Shown one piece after another: positions 32,330-43,415 of a DNA stretch of 64,000 bases (position 1 is the first letter of the stretch; each line of letters begins with the position of its first letter). The notes under the pieces are model-generated. The model searched no databases, was not told the origin of the DNA, and saw only the letters and a program-made list of their open reading frames with translations. The position numbers were made by a program, and so were the translations under genes. Source of the DNA: Pseudophaeomoniella oleicola (lineage: Eukaryota; Ascomycota; Eurotiomycetes; Phaeomoniellales; Phaeomoniellaceae); contig QWDQ01000009.1 in the NCBI GenBank assembly GCA_003868215.1, positions 124,001 through 188,000 of the forward strand, read 5' to 3'.

Positions 32330-34463
32330 CGTAGTAAAACGGGTTCTAAGAGTCGAAAGCTTCAAAACGGTCCAAAGTCAAGTAGAGGCCGAACGATGAT
32401 TCGTCAAGTTCCTGAAAGCAAAGGCACCAAATATTCGATGGTGGCCAGTTAGAGAACACTGTTCTTGTTATGTCCTGTATGAAACACAAGTCCAAGCCAG
32501 TCAGATTCTTTCAAAGCCAGCTCCATCCCAGAATCACAACAAAAGGTGCGTGAAGGATGACGTTGCAAAAATTCTCGCCCTTGCCAGGAATGCTACCAAG
32601 CGAGAAGCACCGATTCCAAACGGAGACGGAGACCCAAAAGAAGACCGTCTGTGCCGTTTCCACGCCTGAAGCCACTCTGAAAATGAGGACGGCTCAAGAG
32701 ATGAGTTAGGGTGTCCGTACGCCTTCCTTACATACCATTGACACAGTATCCAACATCAACAAGCCCAAACAACGCTGAAGCGCGGCAAGCAAAAATATCC
32801 GAGGGGTTCCGCGCGAAATAACAGACGATGTGGACCTCACCGAAAAGCGATCAATCCACCAAATACTATGGTATGGCGATAGTGGACAAATAGTTCATGC
32901 CACCAGATCTATTCCGGCGAGCCGGACCGGAAAGAAAGAACAGGCGAAGGATCTTACGATGGGCGAGAGTCTTTGTGGCTTCTTCGAACGAGTTACCCCT
33001 GTGTAACCCTGCACATTTGGATGGAGTTCGTGTGCTATTTTTGAAGTGTCTCGGTGTGGTGTGGTTTTGCCTTTAACTCGATGTGGAAGTTAAATGCGTG
33101 AATTCTCCAAGCGAGTGGAAGAGGTGTGCGGCCCTTCACGTGATCTTGCCCTCAGCCCTCAATCGCTGGTCTACAGAGTCTGTCTGATGCTTTCTCCTGG
33201 ATGTGCTTCAAAGGTCATGTTCACACTGACGGTAGGATCAAGGAAGGATTCGTCAGAGGTTCGACTCCCTTGTTGCTGGGGATGCAGTTCAAAAGGTCGC
33301 TTACTGCGGCCAATTTGCACATATTTGCATCTCGACCTCAGCGTGAAGATTCATCGTTGAGTGCTTCTCTGAAAAGGAGGTTGCCAAATTTATCAGCATC
33401 ATGGCATATTCTCAGCAACTTTGAGCCATGTGTGCCTCGCTACGTCATTGTGTGTTGGACTCGGTGGTTGTGACTTCGCACGAGGCGTGGGCTCGAAAGA
33501 CTTTGGCTGATCAAACCTTGGGGAGAAGCTCCTGTGTCGCTATTGGTTGAACTCTCCAACATCATATCGGTGCTGTTATGGACTAGTACCATAACCATAG
33601 ATGATGGGGATGCTCCGATCTGGACCGTGTGCCATTGAGGACTGTCGACTTGCTCCTCGACTGTGGATTGCTGACATTTGCGCCTCGGTGGTGACAGGCG
33701 ACAGAACGATGCATCGTGTCAATGCCTTTCAACAAAATCACTGAGCTGCCGTTTTCTGAAGAATTCATTCTGCCATGATCTCGTAGAGGACAGTCTCCAG
33801 AACAGCCTTGGCAAGGCCTTCCCCGTCCGAGATGATTTACTGGCCGAAAGCTGCTTCAGCAAACCATTCCCTTTACGGCATATATTCTCAATGTCGACCA
33901 AGGCTTCTATAGCCAAACGCTGTACCTACGTGGCCAACCCCCGGTTGATATTTTCAGTATCGTGGTTTGGTGTTTGATGATGAAGCCGTGAATGAGCAAT
34001 CACAGTTGACTCACACCAACACTGCTGCTTCGACTCATTCTGCGTATATCATTATCTGGGGAGAAACAGAAACCTACTGCGGTTGCTCAACACCGTCACT
34101 GCTAACGAATAGTACTTCTCTTGAACTGGCACAACTCTGATGAAGGTGGGCTCCAAATTGAAATGAACCTTCCAGCCTGGAAATGCTGGAAGCCCCGTAT
34201 GATTTCCTTCTCAACGAGGGAAGGTACGTTCAAATTTTTCTATATCGCAGGAAAACTTTGCCAACAACATGTCGAGTGCAGCGGGACCATCGCAGCAAAG
34301 CTCTGTCTGTGAGATGGCGTAGAACCTATATAAAGGCCCCTGCATTTCCATCGAACGTGTTATGTATGCCCAACCAACCAATTCCATTAGACTCTTATCA
34401 ATCACTGTTCTACTTCCATCGTTTCCTTCAAAATCGCTCTTCATTGGAGAGACCCAATACCAG

Positions 34464-36296
34464 ATGGAGCTCGAATCTGATCACACAGGCCATCCTTGGC
34501 AGCATGATACCTACCATGCTCCGAATCCTTGGGGTTCACAATCTCATGTCCCATCCCAAGATCCTGGTGTACAATCCCAAATCAACAATGCATATGGAGG
34601 GTTCACATTCCCACTGGTATCACAAAACATTCATCAGCCTGCCGTTGAGCAAGCGGGGCAACACTATGGTTACAACGGAATGGGATACGGAAACACCAAT
34701 GGTGGTCCACCGCCTTTAGCAGCCGATCAAGCCGGCTCCAGTGCGGCGATGGATGAAATCTTTCACTCTATTGATGGCACTACGATTTATGGGCACAACC
34801 AAGGAAGCTTTGTCGGTACTCCTAGTAGTGTTGCTGCACAGGCAGGGTCTAGTTACAGCCCTATAGGTGGTCCCCAACCTGCCATAAGCCAAGCGCATGG
34901 TATTGGTGCTTATAGTGATCCAACGATATCGCAGCCAGCACCATACCACCCATTGCCGTATGCCGAGACTGCCGTCGATTACCAGGGACAAGTCTACGGA
35001 CAGCCTTCGCAAGGATCTTCATACCTCGATGGGTTGCTTGGGCTTGGTCATGACCACCAGATCATTGGACCCTCCATACTACCTACTCCAGATCTTCCGG
35101 CGTCTCCTGAAACGAGTCCTAGTAATCTTCCAAGTCCGGACGACCAACAGCCGCAAGCTGAAAATGCACAATACGACCCCAGTCAGTACCATGGCCAGCC
35201 TTGCAATGGCCACCCCGCACCACTGCCATCTATGCCGCCCTCGCCTCCACCGACCTATAGCTCATTGCCGGTAATTCAGAGTGCCTATCAGAAACATACA
35301 CGTACTTCAGGTACGAGCTTCGCTAGGGGCATATGGTCCGAAACAGATTATAAGTGTATGGAACGTGTCTTTGCCAACAGGGTGGCGATGGAATCAGTCG
35401 GAGCGGGGCTAGTCGGTAATATGAGCAGCCCGGAGACCACTTCTGCTGTTCTGAGATTGCCGATACTCGATCGTCATAGGCTATATCACACGGTATTCAA
35501 ACAATGGGGTCGTACTGATGCCTGTGCCACCGTCGAGATTCCTACCAATCTACAGCACGACTTCGTGAACCTCTACGCCGAACATCCGCAGCATGTATTG
35601 GTTGGTACGCACACCTTCAAGCCATACAAAAGCGCCTACATTCATCGTCGGACTCAGACAGTGCTCTACAACAGGTTTAAAGATATCCGCATCTGGTTTT
35701 TGTATTCAACAGCGACGGACCAACAAGGTTACATGACTAGACCCGAGGCTGCCTTGGAGGATATATTATATCTCTTGAAGAACAACACACGCCTTAAAAA
35801 ACTCAGCTTGTACATCGCGCCGTGTGGTATCAGCCTCAAGCCGGAAGAGACCACAGACGCCTCACCAACGGAACCCGCTGATATCAGCGGCCTGACCAAG
35901 AAACTCGAAGCTTACCGTAAATTTGCCTTGGAACACGGGTTGGACCTCACTATTGCGACCATTGCTGTGCCGCCTTCCGAGACGTCGCCGGTCCAAGAAG
36001 AAGAACCATCATCAGCACTCAGCCCTATTGATATCGACGCAACGGATATTGACAGTCTTTTCGGAGACTACGACGACGGTAACGACACAGCGGCCAATGC
36101 TCCGAGTCCCAATCTTTGCAATGGAGGCCCGGACCCAATCGTCCTCCAGCTCCGTGCCTCGGCCGCCAAGGAATCGCAGACACTTACTGGCTCTGACTTC
36201 ATACAAGCCGACACGGTATTCGAACGGCGCGGGAGAAAGATCGAGACGCATACATTCCCCATGTATAAGCAGGAGAGAGAGGTTTACCTGCCATGA
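34464..36296 (+). CDS. Orphan protein: low-complexity N-terminal half and an unrecognised folded domain
   Basis: A single exon of 610 residues from the ATG at 34464. Another in-frame ATG 34 codons upstream would add a hydrophobic leader (MYAQPTNSIRLLSITVLL). Residues 1-280 are rich in Gly, Tyr, Gln, Ser and Pro, with recurring QAG(S)S and YGQ/GYG motifs and a PPSPPPTY stretch. This composition resembles prion-like or condensate-forming regions. Residues about 290-460 look folded (GIWSETDYKCMERVFANRVAM ... RTQTVLYNRFKDIRIWFLYST), with mixed alpha/beta character. An acidic linker and a basic patch (FERRGRKIETH) lie near the C-terminus. No known domain is recognised. Length, continuous frame and a compositionally coherent C-terminal domain argue for a real gene. 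Confidence 0.75.
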   Translation: MELESDHTGHPWQHDTYHAPNPWGSQSHVPSQDPGVQSQINNAYGGFTFPLVSQNIHQPAVEQAGQHYGYNGMGYGNTNGGPPPLAADQAGSSAAMDEIFHSIDGTTIYGHNQGSFVGTPSSVAAQAGSSYSPIGGPQPAISQAHGIGAYSDPTISQPAPYHPLPYAETAVDYQGQVYGQPSQGSSYLDGLLGLGHDHQIIGPSILPTPDLPASPETSPSNLPSPDDQQPQAENAQYDPSQYHGQPCNGHPAPLPSMPPSPPPTYSSLPVIQSAYQKHTRTSGTSFARGIWSETDYKCMERVFANRVAMESVGAGLVGNMSSPETTSAVLRLPILDRHRLYHTVFKQWGRTDACATVEIPTNLQHDFVNLYAEHPQHVLVGTHTFKPYKSAYIHRRTQTVLYNRFKDIRIWFLYSTATDQQGYMTRPEAALEDILYLLKNNTRLKKLSLYIAPCGISLKPEETTDASPTEPADISGLTKKLEAYRKFALEHGLDLTIATIAVPPSETSPVQEEEPSSALSPIDIDATDIDSLFGDYDDGNDTAANAPSPNLCNGGPDPIVLQLRASAAKESQTLTGSDFIQADTVFERRGRKIETHTFPMYKQEREVYLP

Positions 36297-36904
36297 AGGT
36301 TGCCAGGTCGGAATCGGTCATGTGCGTATGTCGCTACGAGCAACGATGCTGTATGTGTTTGGACTATGATGCGAGAAAAGGGGAATAGCGAAGATTGATT
36401 GCTGTACTTACTGATCGGGAAAAAGTGAGCGTGAACAGGGAAAGTATACGAAAGACAGGACAGTTGTTGAAACTGACGTCGGGTCAGGTCTGGTCAAGGC
36501 TTTGCTTGCTTGCTTGTGTACTCATTGATCGTTCCCCTATTCACGATTGCGGTTTTTGTTAATTATTCGGATAGAAATTAGACTGACTCATCATCATACA
36601 TGATGATAATAGTAATTGATAATACTACTACTACTGCTGCTGCTGCTGTGAAGAAATCCAGAATTCAGAAAACTCGGATGGGAAGTTTCTTGGGAGGGTG
36701 TAGAAGGAGGTGTAGAAAAGAGGAGGAGGAGGAAGAGTCGGTAAGGTACAAATAAGAATTATCTACATAAGGTAGATTAGGTACTTTAGGTATGTTATAT
36801 ATACTAGGTAGGTATCTAGATGTATCACCTCCCCTCCCATCCCATCCCTCCATGCTTCTATCTCGTTCTCATTCTTCATGTACATCATCATAACACCACC
36901 CCTT

Positions 36905-36993
36905 CCCCCCCCCCCCCCAACAAAACTCGGGACCCCCTCCCAAAAAAGGGGAAACATAACTTCAAAAAAAAACACACACACACACACACACAC
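36905..36993. repeat. Homopolymer C and (CA)n microsatellites
   Basis: A run of 14 C at 36905-36918 and a CA dinucleotide tract at 36972-36993, separated by about 50 bases. Confidence 0.9.
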
Positions 36994-37279
36994 TCACACA
37001 ACAAAAAGACGACAGATAGATAGATAGACAGTAGTAGAGTATATGTGGTATAATATGAACGAGAAAAAAGAAAAAGTAAAGGTTGATATCAACCTTTCCA
37101 ATCATCGTCCGTCCCCTCGCACACTGCCAATCCGCCTGCCAAACCAACCGACCAATCCAACTGCAAAAAAACCTTCCAGCGCCAATGCTAAAAAAGTCCA
37201 TATTTTGGAATCATACGTATTAAAAAGAAAAAATTCTTGTCACACTAGTTTCAGCGGTAAAAGGATATCGAAAATTCCC

Positions 37280-37323
37280 TCATGCTCAGGCTCATGCTCA
37301 GGCTCAGGCTCAGGCTCAGGCTC
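37280..37323. repeat. (GCTCAG)n hexamer array just past a stop codon
   Basis: About seven units of a six-base repeat with two GCTCAT variants. It abuts the 3' end of the rhodopsin-like gene on the minus strand and falls in its 3' UTR. Confidence 0.9.
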
Positions 37324-37324
37324 A

Positions 37325-39136
37325 TCATTGGAGGAGGCCTCCGGCATCTCTCAGCTCGAGTTCCTCACCGCCCGACGGCTGGGGGGCGGATCCGCGGCGA
37401 TGAGGGGGCCCGTGATGTCGGGAGTTCTCCGCATGATACCAGGGCGGATTTGAGGCAAGAGCGGCAATGAGCGAGCTGGTCGTGCCCCCGGAAGTTGAGC
37501 GGGCCAGTGATGTATTATCGCCTTCGCCGGCGTTGTGATTCGGCTGACTCATGGGTGGGAAGCGTGTGGTTACTCCCGGATATCTCTGGCTATTTCGAGA
37601 ACCGCGGACTGCTGATGGGGACGCCGGATCCCGAGGCGATACAGACAATGTGGCAGCCGGGTCAGGAGATTCTTCCCGATGTGAAGAAAGCAGGCCGCCG
37701 ACATCGGATAGGATAGGTCGGGAGGATCGGCGACCTGAATACTGCTGAGGCTGTGGATTGAGTGGAGCGATAGAATGTGAGCTGGAGGGTGGATTGCTGG
37801 AACTGCTTGCAAAATCGTGCGTATTGACCGTGCTATGTGATCTGGTCGACGTACGGCGGGACGCTGCGTCCGCAGAGGTCTGATCGAGCAGACCGCCGAC
37901 GTCAAAGAAAGATACTCTATGGTGTCCTGGTGCATTATGGGTATGATCGCCTGGCTTCGGCCCAGGGCTTACAGACTCATGATCCTCAAGTTCAAATTTC
38001 GGATCAGATGCAAAAGATGAGTCGTCATCAACGTTGTCATGGGGGAAGGCCCAGTTCGAATTGACTGATCCACGTTGGCCTGAAGAGTTCGGTATGGCTG
38101 TTGGTGCAGGACGTGGAATGGAATTCGTGCGGGATTGTAAATCTGGTTGCAAGCTAATACCGATATCTGAAACCAAGTCTGCATCGCTTCCCCAATGGTG
38201 TAGGGTAACATTTGTGGCTGTTCGACGTGTTTGCACACGATCTAACGTGCTATCACCGGTCGAACCGAACTTGTACTTTGCCTTCTTGACACCTCGATCT
38301 CGGATAAAGGAACCGATGACGATAGCATTGGAAACGGCGGCAGCAGCAAGGATCTCCAATGAAGCTAGCAGCGTTCGAAATTGTTGAGAGCCCCTCCGGT
38401 GGACGACGGCTGGCATCCGGTAAGCCGTGAGACCGACGAGACCGAGCGACAGCGTGAACAAGAATGTAAGGGATATTTTTCTCTTCAAGGGCATCGCGGA
38501 AGCGATCACAATCGGAATGGGGTATATCACGAGCAAAACATCCGTGATGATGTCGCAAACACCCATCGATATCAGCTGAGCTATTCCTTCACGGCATTTT
38601 GGCCCCGGATCGGGGACGACCTGCCAATAGTGATCGATGGGTTGGCATTCGGCTAGAGTAGCAATGAAGACTATGAGAAAGGTGAAGGCCAGGAAATAGC
38701 GTAGGGCTTTGAGGCCTATCTCATAGTTTCTTCTCCAATGAGAACCGACGACGCGCTTGAGGAATTCAGAGACGGTGTATTTGGCAGTCCATATGAACAA
38801 GGCATAGAATATCCGCGAAGCCAACACTAGTCTGCTCCCAATCGATCTGTGATCGATGTCCAGCGGGGACAGGCCATCGGTGATCGCATTGTTTGTGCCG
38901 AATCTCATCACCACATGAACGAGAGCCATCCTGATCAAAAGCGGTGCTATGCTGAAGAGCATGAGCTTGTCCTCCATGAATAACCTCTCCGTGCGCACAT
39001 ATCGCCCACACACTCGCACCAGTATTGCAGCTAACGAGAAGCCTGTGCACCACCAACTGACCAGTAATGTCGGATTGTCATCTTGAGCCGTTCTCGCATT
39101 CGGAGGAAGGTCGTGATACAACCTCTTCATAAGCAT
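37325..39136 (-). CDS. PTH11-like rhodopsin-domain membrane protein
   Basis: A single exon of 603 residues. Seven hydrophobic helices occupy about residues 25-295: LVSWWCTGFSLAAILVRVCGR, MLFSIAPLLIRMALVHVVM, a segment around SRIFYALFIWTAKYTVSEFLKR, FLAFTFLIVFIATLAEC, ICDIITDVLLVIYPIPIVI (as MGVCDIITD), ISLTFLFTLSLGLVGLTAYR and LEILAAAAVSNAIVIGSFIRDR. The fourth helix leads into the conserved ECQPIDHYWQV. This is the fungal rhodopsin-like/PTH11 layout without a CFEM domain. The cytosolic tail (about 300-603) is long, Ser-rich and disordered, and carries four repeats of a DVGGLL/DAGGLL motif (near FFDVGGLLDQ, LSDVGGLLSS and the final LRDAGGLLQ). Such proteins are proposed sensors of surface or nutrient cues. 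Ligand and coupling are unknown. Confidence 0.88.
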   Translation of the reverse strand: MLMKRLYHDLPPNARTAQDDNPTLLVSWWCTGFSLAAILVRVCGRYVRTERLFMEDKLMLFSIAPLLIRMALVHVVMRFGTNNAITDGLSPLDIDHRSIGSRLVLASRIFYALFIWTAKYTVSEFLKRVVGSHWRRNYEIGLKALRYFLAFTFLIVFIATLAECQPIDHYWQVVPDPGPKCREGIAQLISMGVCDIITDVLLVIYPIPIVIASAMPLKRKISLTFLFTLSLGLVGLTAYRMPAVVHRRGSQQFRTLLASLEILAAAAVSNAIVIGSFIRDRGVKKAKYKFGSTGDSTLDRVQTRRTATNVTLHHWGSDADLVSDIGISLQPDLQSRTNSIPRPAPTAIPNSSGQRGSVNSNWAFPHDNVDDDSSFASDPKFELEDHESVSPGPKPGDHTHNAPGHHRVSFFDVGGLLDQTSADAASRRTSTRSHSTVNTHDFASSSSNPPSSSHSIAPLNPQPQQYSGRRSSRPILSDVGGLLSSHREESPDPAATLSVSPRDPASPSAVRGSRNSQRYPGVTTRFPPMSQPNHNAGEGDNTSLARSTSGGTTSSLIAALASNPPWYHAENSRHHGPPHRRGSAPQPSGGEELELRDAGGLLQ

Positions 39137-40096
39137 TGCCAGTTCACCGCCAGGCCGGCCTGCGCAAAGGGCGACCTCTGCGCAATGGTTGAGATTGACG
39201 AATAGAACAGGCGTTTATGTGGTCGATCTCGGCCGGGATTGGGGCATGGTCGCTGGCGCAGGATTGGAGTTTCTGGTGAGAGACTTTTAGGTCGACGTCA
39301 CTGGAATTGGGTAGACCGACCGAGTTGCTGCTTCGACGGTGGACCGCTTTACGTCAATTCTTCGCCGCACAGTGTTTCTAGAGTTCTGGATATAGAGATA
39401 CGCAGGACCGGATCTGGGAAAGGAGATAAAGTGGGATCGAGGAGGCTGAGAACGAACAGCAGGAGAGCCATAGCCATAGTTCATGGAGACTGGCGGGCTG
39501 CGCCATGACTGTGGGAGAGATATGGTCAAAGCCCAGGCCCTGTAGTCCGCGCGTGGGTTATCCCGGCACAACGGATTCCCATGCGAAATTGCGCGTTGGT
39601 GGGCGAGTGGGTGTGGCCATGGTGTAGGCTCGGAGTTTGGGATGCCCAGAGATAAGCAAGCGAGCAGAAAGAGAACAACGTGAGTGGTGGGATTGACGAG
39701 GCAGGCGGCTTTGTGGAGTCGATTGTTCGCCTACGGTACGGCGACTTACCTTTGTTGGTGAGGCCAGAGAGCCACTTTACAACAAGTGTGCCAGGGTCTG
39801 AGATAGCGATTGATCAGACATAATGCATCCTGAGAAGTCATCAATGCCTTGAAAAGAGAGATGTTGCAGGAGAATACTGGAGTGTACTGGATGCCATCAG
39901 CTTGGTACATTGTTCAATGCTGCTTCAAGCAAAGTCCAAGCAGCATTGACAGTTTGCCGGTTGTGGCGGACAATCTCGGTAGATATCAACTATGATGCGA
40001 CTTTCACCGAGGAAGATTCTTGATATGCCTCCATCGAGTATAGTCGGCGATTCGGGAAGGGATGGCGTGGCGTGTAAAAGATACTTTTGTCCTGCG

Positions 40097-40128
40097 CTGC
40101 ACTGCATTGCACTGCACTGCACTGCACT
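40097..40128 (+). repeat. (TGCAC)n tandem array
   Basis: About six units of a five-base repeat, one with a TGCAT variant. Confidence 0.85.
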
Positions 40129-40169
40129 ATGCATCCTCTTGTCAGGTTGATTGTACTCCATACGTTATC

Positions 40170-40181
40170 TACTACGTAGTA
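40170..40181. repeat. 12-bp palindrome TACTACGTAGTA, copy 4
   Basis: Exact copy in intergenic DNA. One-mismatch copies are at 40628-40639 and 40932-40943. Confidence 0.85.
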
Positions 40182-43100
40182 CCTACCTTGTACATCGCTA
40201 ATTAACTACTGTATCTACGATGGCAACGCGTCTAGATATCTGCAGGAACCTCGATTGGGACTCTCACCTTGTAGCGGACGAACAGTGAAAATCAACATCA
40301 GATTAGGTACTAATTTTCTTTACTTGTGATGTGCCAGAGGCCCAATAACGGCTTGGGCTTTGTCACTCAGCAACAATGAATGAGTTTGAGAGAACAAAGA
40401 AATAGACGATCAACGGTGTCACTAATTGATTAATTGGTTGATTAAGCCGTGTGGCACCCTTGATCCTTGCTGTCACCTTCAACAGAATAGAAAATAGAGT
40501 GCAGCCCTCAGCCAAAGGATTCGATCTAAAAGACGGTCAATATGATATGATATGAGTTGCCTGTGTGTGAGAGAGAGAAGGAGGCATCTGTTGACTGGCT
40601 GATTGCTCGTGTGCCCTCGTGTCCTTGTACTACGTAGTGAATACCTTGTAATGTGATGAGGGGGGTGTCTCTTCCCAATGGAAGACTATAGGTACCTAGT
40701 AGGTAGGTACCTTATGTATTACAGTATGATAAGCACCTATGATTATCCAATCCTCCTCATTTTCACTTCCAATAGTTAAAGGAAGAGGCCCCTAAGAGTC
40801 TCTATTCTGTTCCCCATAACTCCCTTAAATGACCTCCCCGTCGCATCCCACAACACATCACTACCTTAGGTACCTAGGTACCTAGACCTCATGTATTCTT
40901 GCAGTAAGTTACTGTGACCTCCCGCTATCTGGACTACGTAGTATCTGATACCCAAGTATGGCCAAGGTGCCTATAACTTATCATTATATAATCCATTCCC
41001 GCGATCCAAACGCTTCATCGCTTCCTCTTATCTCTCAAGCGCATCGAAAGCAACTTACCCCAGTGTTGGTTCGTAACCCCCACTGTTGCTCACCGATCAA
41101 CTGAACAGTGCGCAGCGAGTGAGGCCAACACCGAATCTCGAACCTCACCGTTTAATGGAATTTGCCGACACCTGACTATTACTCTTCCGGTCCTCGTTCT
41201 CCCTCAGTGTTGGTATCCTATCTACCTACTGTAGTACACGGTACTTCACCTGGATGACATGGACTGTCGAGTTTCATGCCTCAGCTGCAAGTCGAAGCGC
41301 CACAATTATGCATGCCCATGCAATGAGAAGCACTTTGGGTAATTCCGAATCATCACTCGTGATTGACTTCCGCTATGCAGCATTTGCGAGATGGATGCAT
41401 GATTGACTTCAGAAAGGGAGTAACCTTGCCTACTGAGTGGTCTATTTCTATCTCACCCACGCGGCTTGTTGTTTCGTGCCTGGCAACAGCTGGAAGGCTG
41501 CCCTGCTCGCCTGGCCTTGACAGAGAAAGACTTGAAGCTTATCTGACCTCTCCTTTGTCGATGCATAAGGTACATGCAGCTCCTACAGCATTGTTGCATT
41601 GGAATGCAACTTGCCACATGATCTCACGCGGTGCTCTGTTGATGTCGCAGATCCACGTCTGTCCCCAGTTCTTACTGGCTGTATGATCTTCAGGTTCGTT
41701 CAATCGCTCGCTTCAAAATATGTGTTCTCCCCGGATATGGCTTATCTGTCTGGACGTTGTGAGGCCATTGCAGCCTGTCACCCATAAGCGCAGCGGTATG
41801 GTTATGGTGAATTAGTTCAACACCTTTGGACATGTTGTCACAAGGAGCAGGCTTCTTCGGGTGGGCGGATGTCGATCTTGGTACATGACGACTACATTCG
41901 ATGAATTATGGGTTCGAACTGTCACTGTCACTGTCTATGCATCTGTCCTGCCATACCCAGATCGCTGGTCAAGTTACGGGTTGCGCACCGATCTGCACAT
42001 TCCACAAACTATCTTTCGCACATCTTCTGTCTATCGTTGTTGCGCCTGGGTCATCTGAAATCGTACGCACAAGCTCTGTAGATCGCATAGATGGTCTATC
42101 GCTTGGAAGGACAGTCCCTGCGACCTAAGACGTCTGACACAGTCTATGATGGATCCAGTGATTTCTGTTGAGGGATCAGTCGAGTTATGGATGGCGCTGA
42201 AGAGAGCGTTTCTACGTCTTCTGCTCGATAATGGACACGGTGGTGGTGTCATGAATGATGGATTTTGACTTCAGCTTTTCAGTGACAGTGTGTATCCAAG
42301 CCTTCACGCTGGTATCTCCGAGCTGTGTAGTAAGCACGATGTTCTTTTTTATCCTGGCGAAGAAGCCTCTTCCGAGAAGGCTGATTCCGGCGCAACGGCT
42401 CGCTGATGGCACGGCGCGAGATGTACCTACACCCCAGGGATGTCCATGACCTCAACATCTGCTGATGGATATGGGTACATCCTCATTATGTCCGTCAACA
42501 TACAAGATGCCACCCCACTGCTCTTGACTTGCTATCGACACTGCCGAATACGCGCTGCATAGAGCTTGCCACACCCCTTCCTCTTCTTCCTACCCCTTCC
42601 CTCTCTATCATCTTACCTACCCCAGGCAGGATCCCCTCACTGACGCATACGTGACCGCTCCCACTCCGAAAACCTTCCATGCCATCCCATCTCGCTCTTC
42701 CAGAATTTCTTCCTTCCATGTCTCGGACACAGCATACCGGACACCGCCCATGACATTGAACAACGACAATGACAACAATGAGCTCGTCATCTCAGATAGG
42801 TGGGGGCCCAATCGCACGTTAACAGAGAATAGGGTAATACTTTATATACGTAGGTAAGATAGGTATTTTCATTTCACGCTTCAAATTCCAACCAAGACAC
42901 TCAGTAATCAGTCCTCTCTTTCTTTCTTCCTTTCTTCTTCTTCTTCTTCATCTCGCCACATGATAGTAGCGGAAAATCCTTCCTGGACCTTGTCTTTTGC
43001 TTTACCTTAGCTTGATCCTGTCTGAAACTCCGGAACCACCCCTAGAAGGAAAGAAGGAGGGAAATGTATGTATGTGTGTTGGAGGATTGATAGAGAAAGG

Positions 43101-43415
43101 AGAAGGAACTAGGGTAGACGAGTATGGAGTCGCGAGGAGAAGGATGGATATTTTGGGTGGAAGGGGTTTCTTCTTTGCGATAATGATGATTTGAAGGATT
43201 CAATGGAATAGAATAGGAGGGGATGGGATGGAATGCGATGCGATAACGGGGAGGATCATTGTTATTACTATTGATATCAAGCCAAGAATTAGAATATATC
43301 TTTCTTTCTGATTCAAATAAACAATCTTCCGCGATTACTACAACTAAATATAACCCAACGAAAGATAGGTAAATTATCTGACATATCTTTGAAAAAAAAA
43401 AAAAAAAAACCAGAA

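Larger units (their letters stand above)
31595..34463. other. 2.9-kb intergenic region
   Basis: The left end is the promoter and leader of the minus-strand glucanase. The right end is the leader of the plus-strand orphan at 34464. Between them I find no supportable gene; open frames are short and lack motifs. Two exact copies of TACTACGTAGTA (32140, 32318) and a variant TACTACGCAGTA at 31901-31912 lie within 430 bases of each other. Confidence 0.5.
36297..37324. other. Convergent intergenic region with simple repeats
   Basis: About 1 kb between convergent genes. It contains a C14 run (36905-36918), a (CA)n tract (36972-36993), a short (GATA)n run (37014-37027), TAGGTA-type repeats (36775-36822) and, next to the stop of the minus-strand gene, a GCTCAG hexamer array. 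No gene was seen. Confidence 0.7.
39137..43415. other. 4.3-kb intergenic region
   Basis: No supportable gene. The left part is the promoter of the minus-strand membrane protein. A (TGCAC)n array lies at about 40097-40128. Palindrome TACTACGTAGTA occurs exactly at 40170 and with one mismatch at 40628 and 40932. TAGGTACCTAGGTACCT clusters lie near 40690-40712 and 40866-40886. A 27-codon open frame at 41259-41342 encodes five cysteines in a zinc-cluster-like spacing but is too short to call. The far right is the 3' UTR of the thioesterase-like gene and contains an A18 run (43392-43409). Confidence 0.5.

Noticed and set aside
33230-33300. GGTTCGACTCC resembling a tRNA B box
   Set aside because: The T stem does not pair fully and no A box or acceptor stem is found upstream.
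41259-41342. 27-residue open frame with five cysteines (MDCRVSCLSCKSKR...), reminiscent of a Zn2Cys6 head
   Set aside because: Too short, no plausible splice continuation into a longer frame, and the spacing does not fit CxxCx6C fully.
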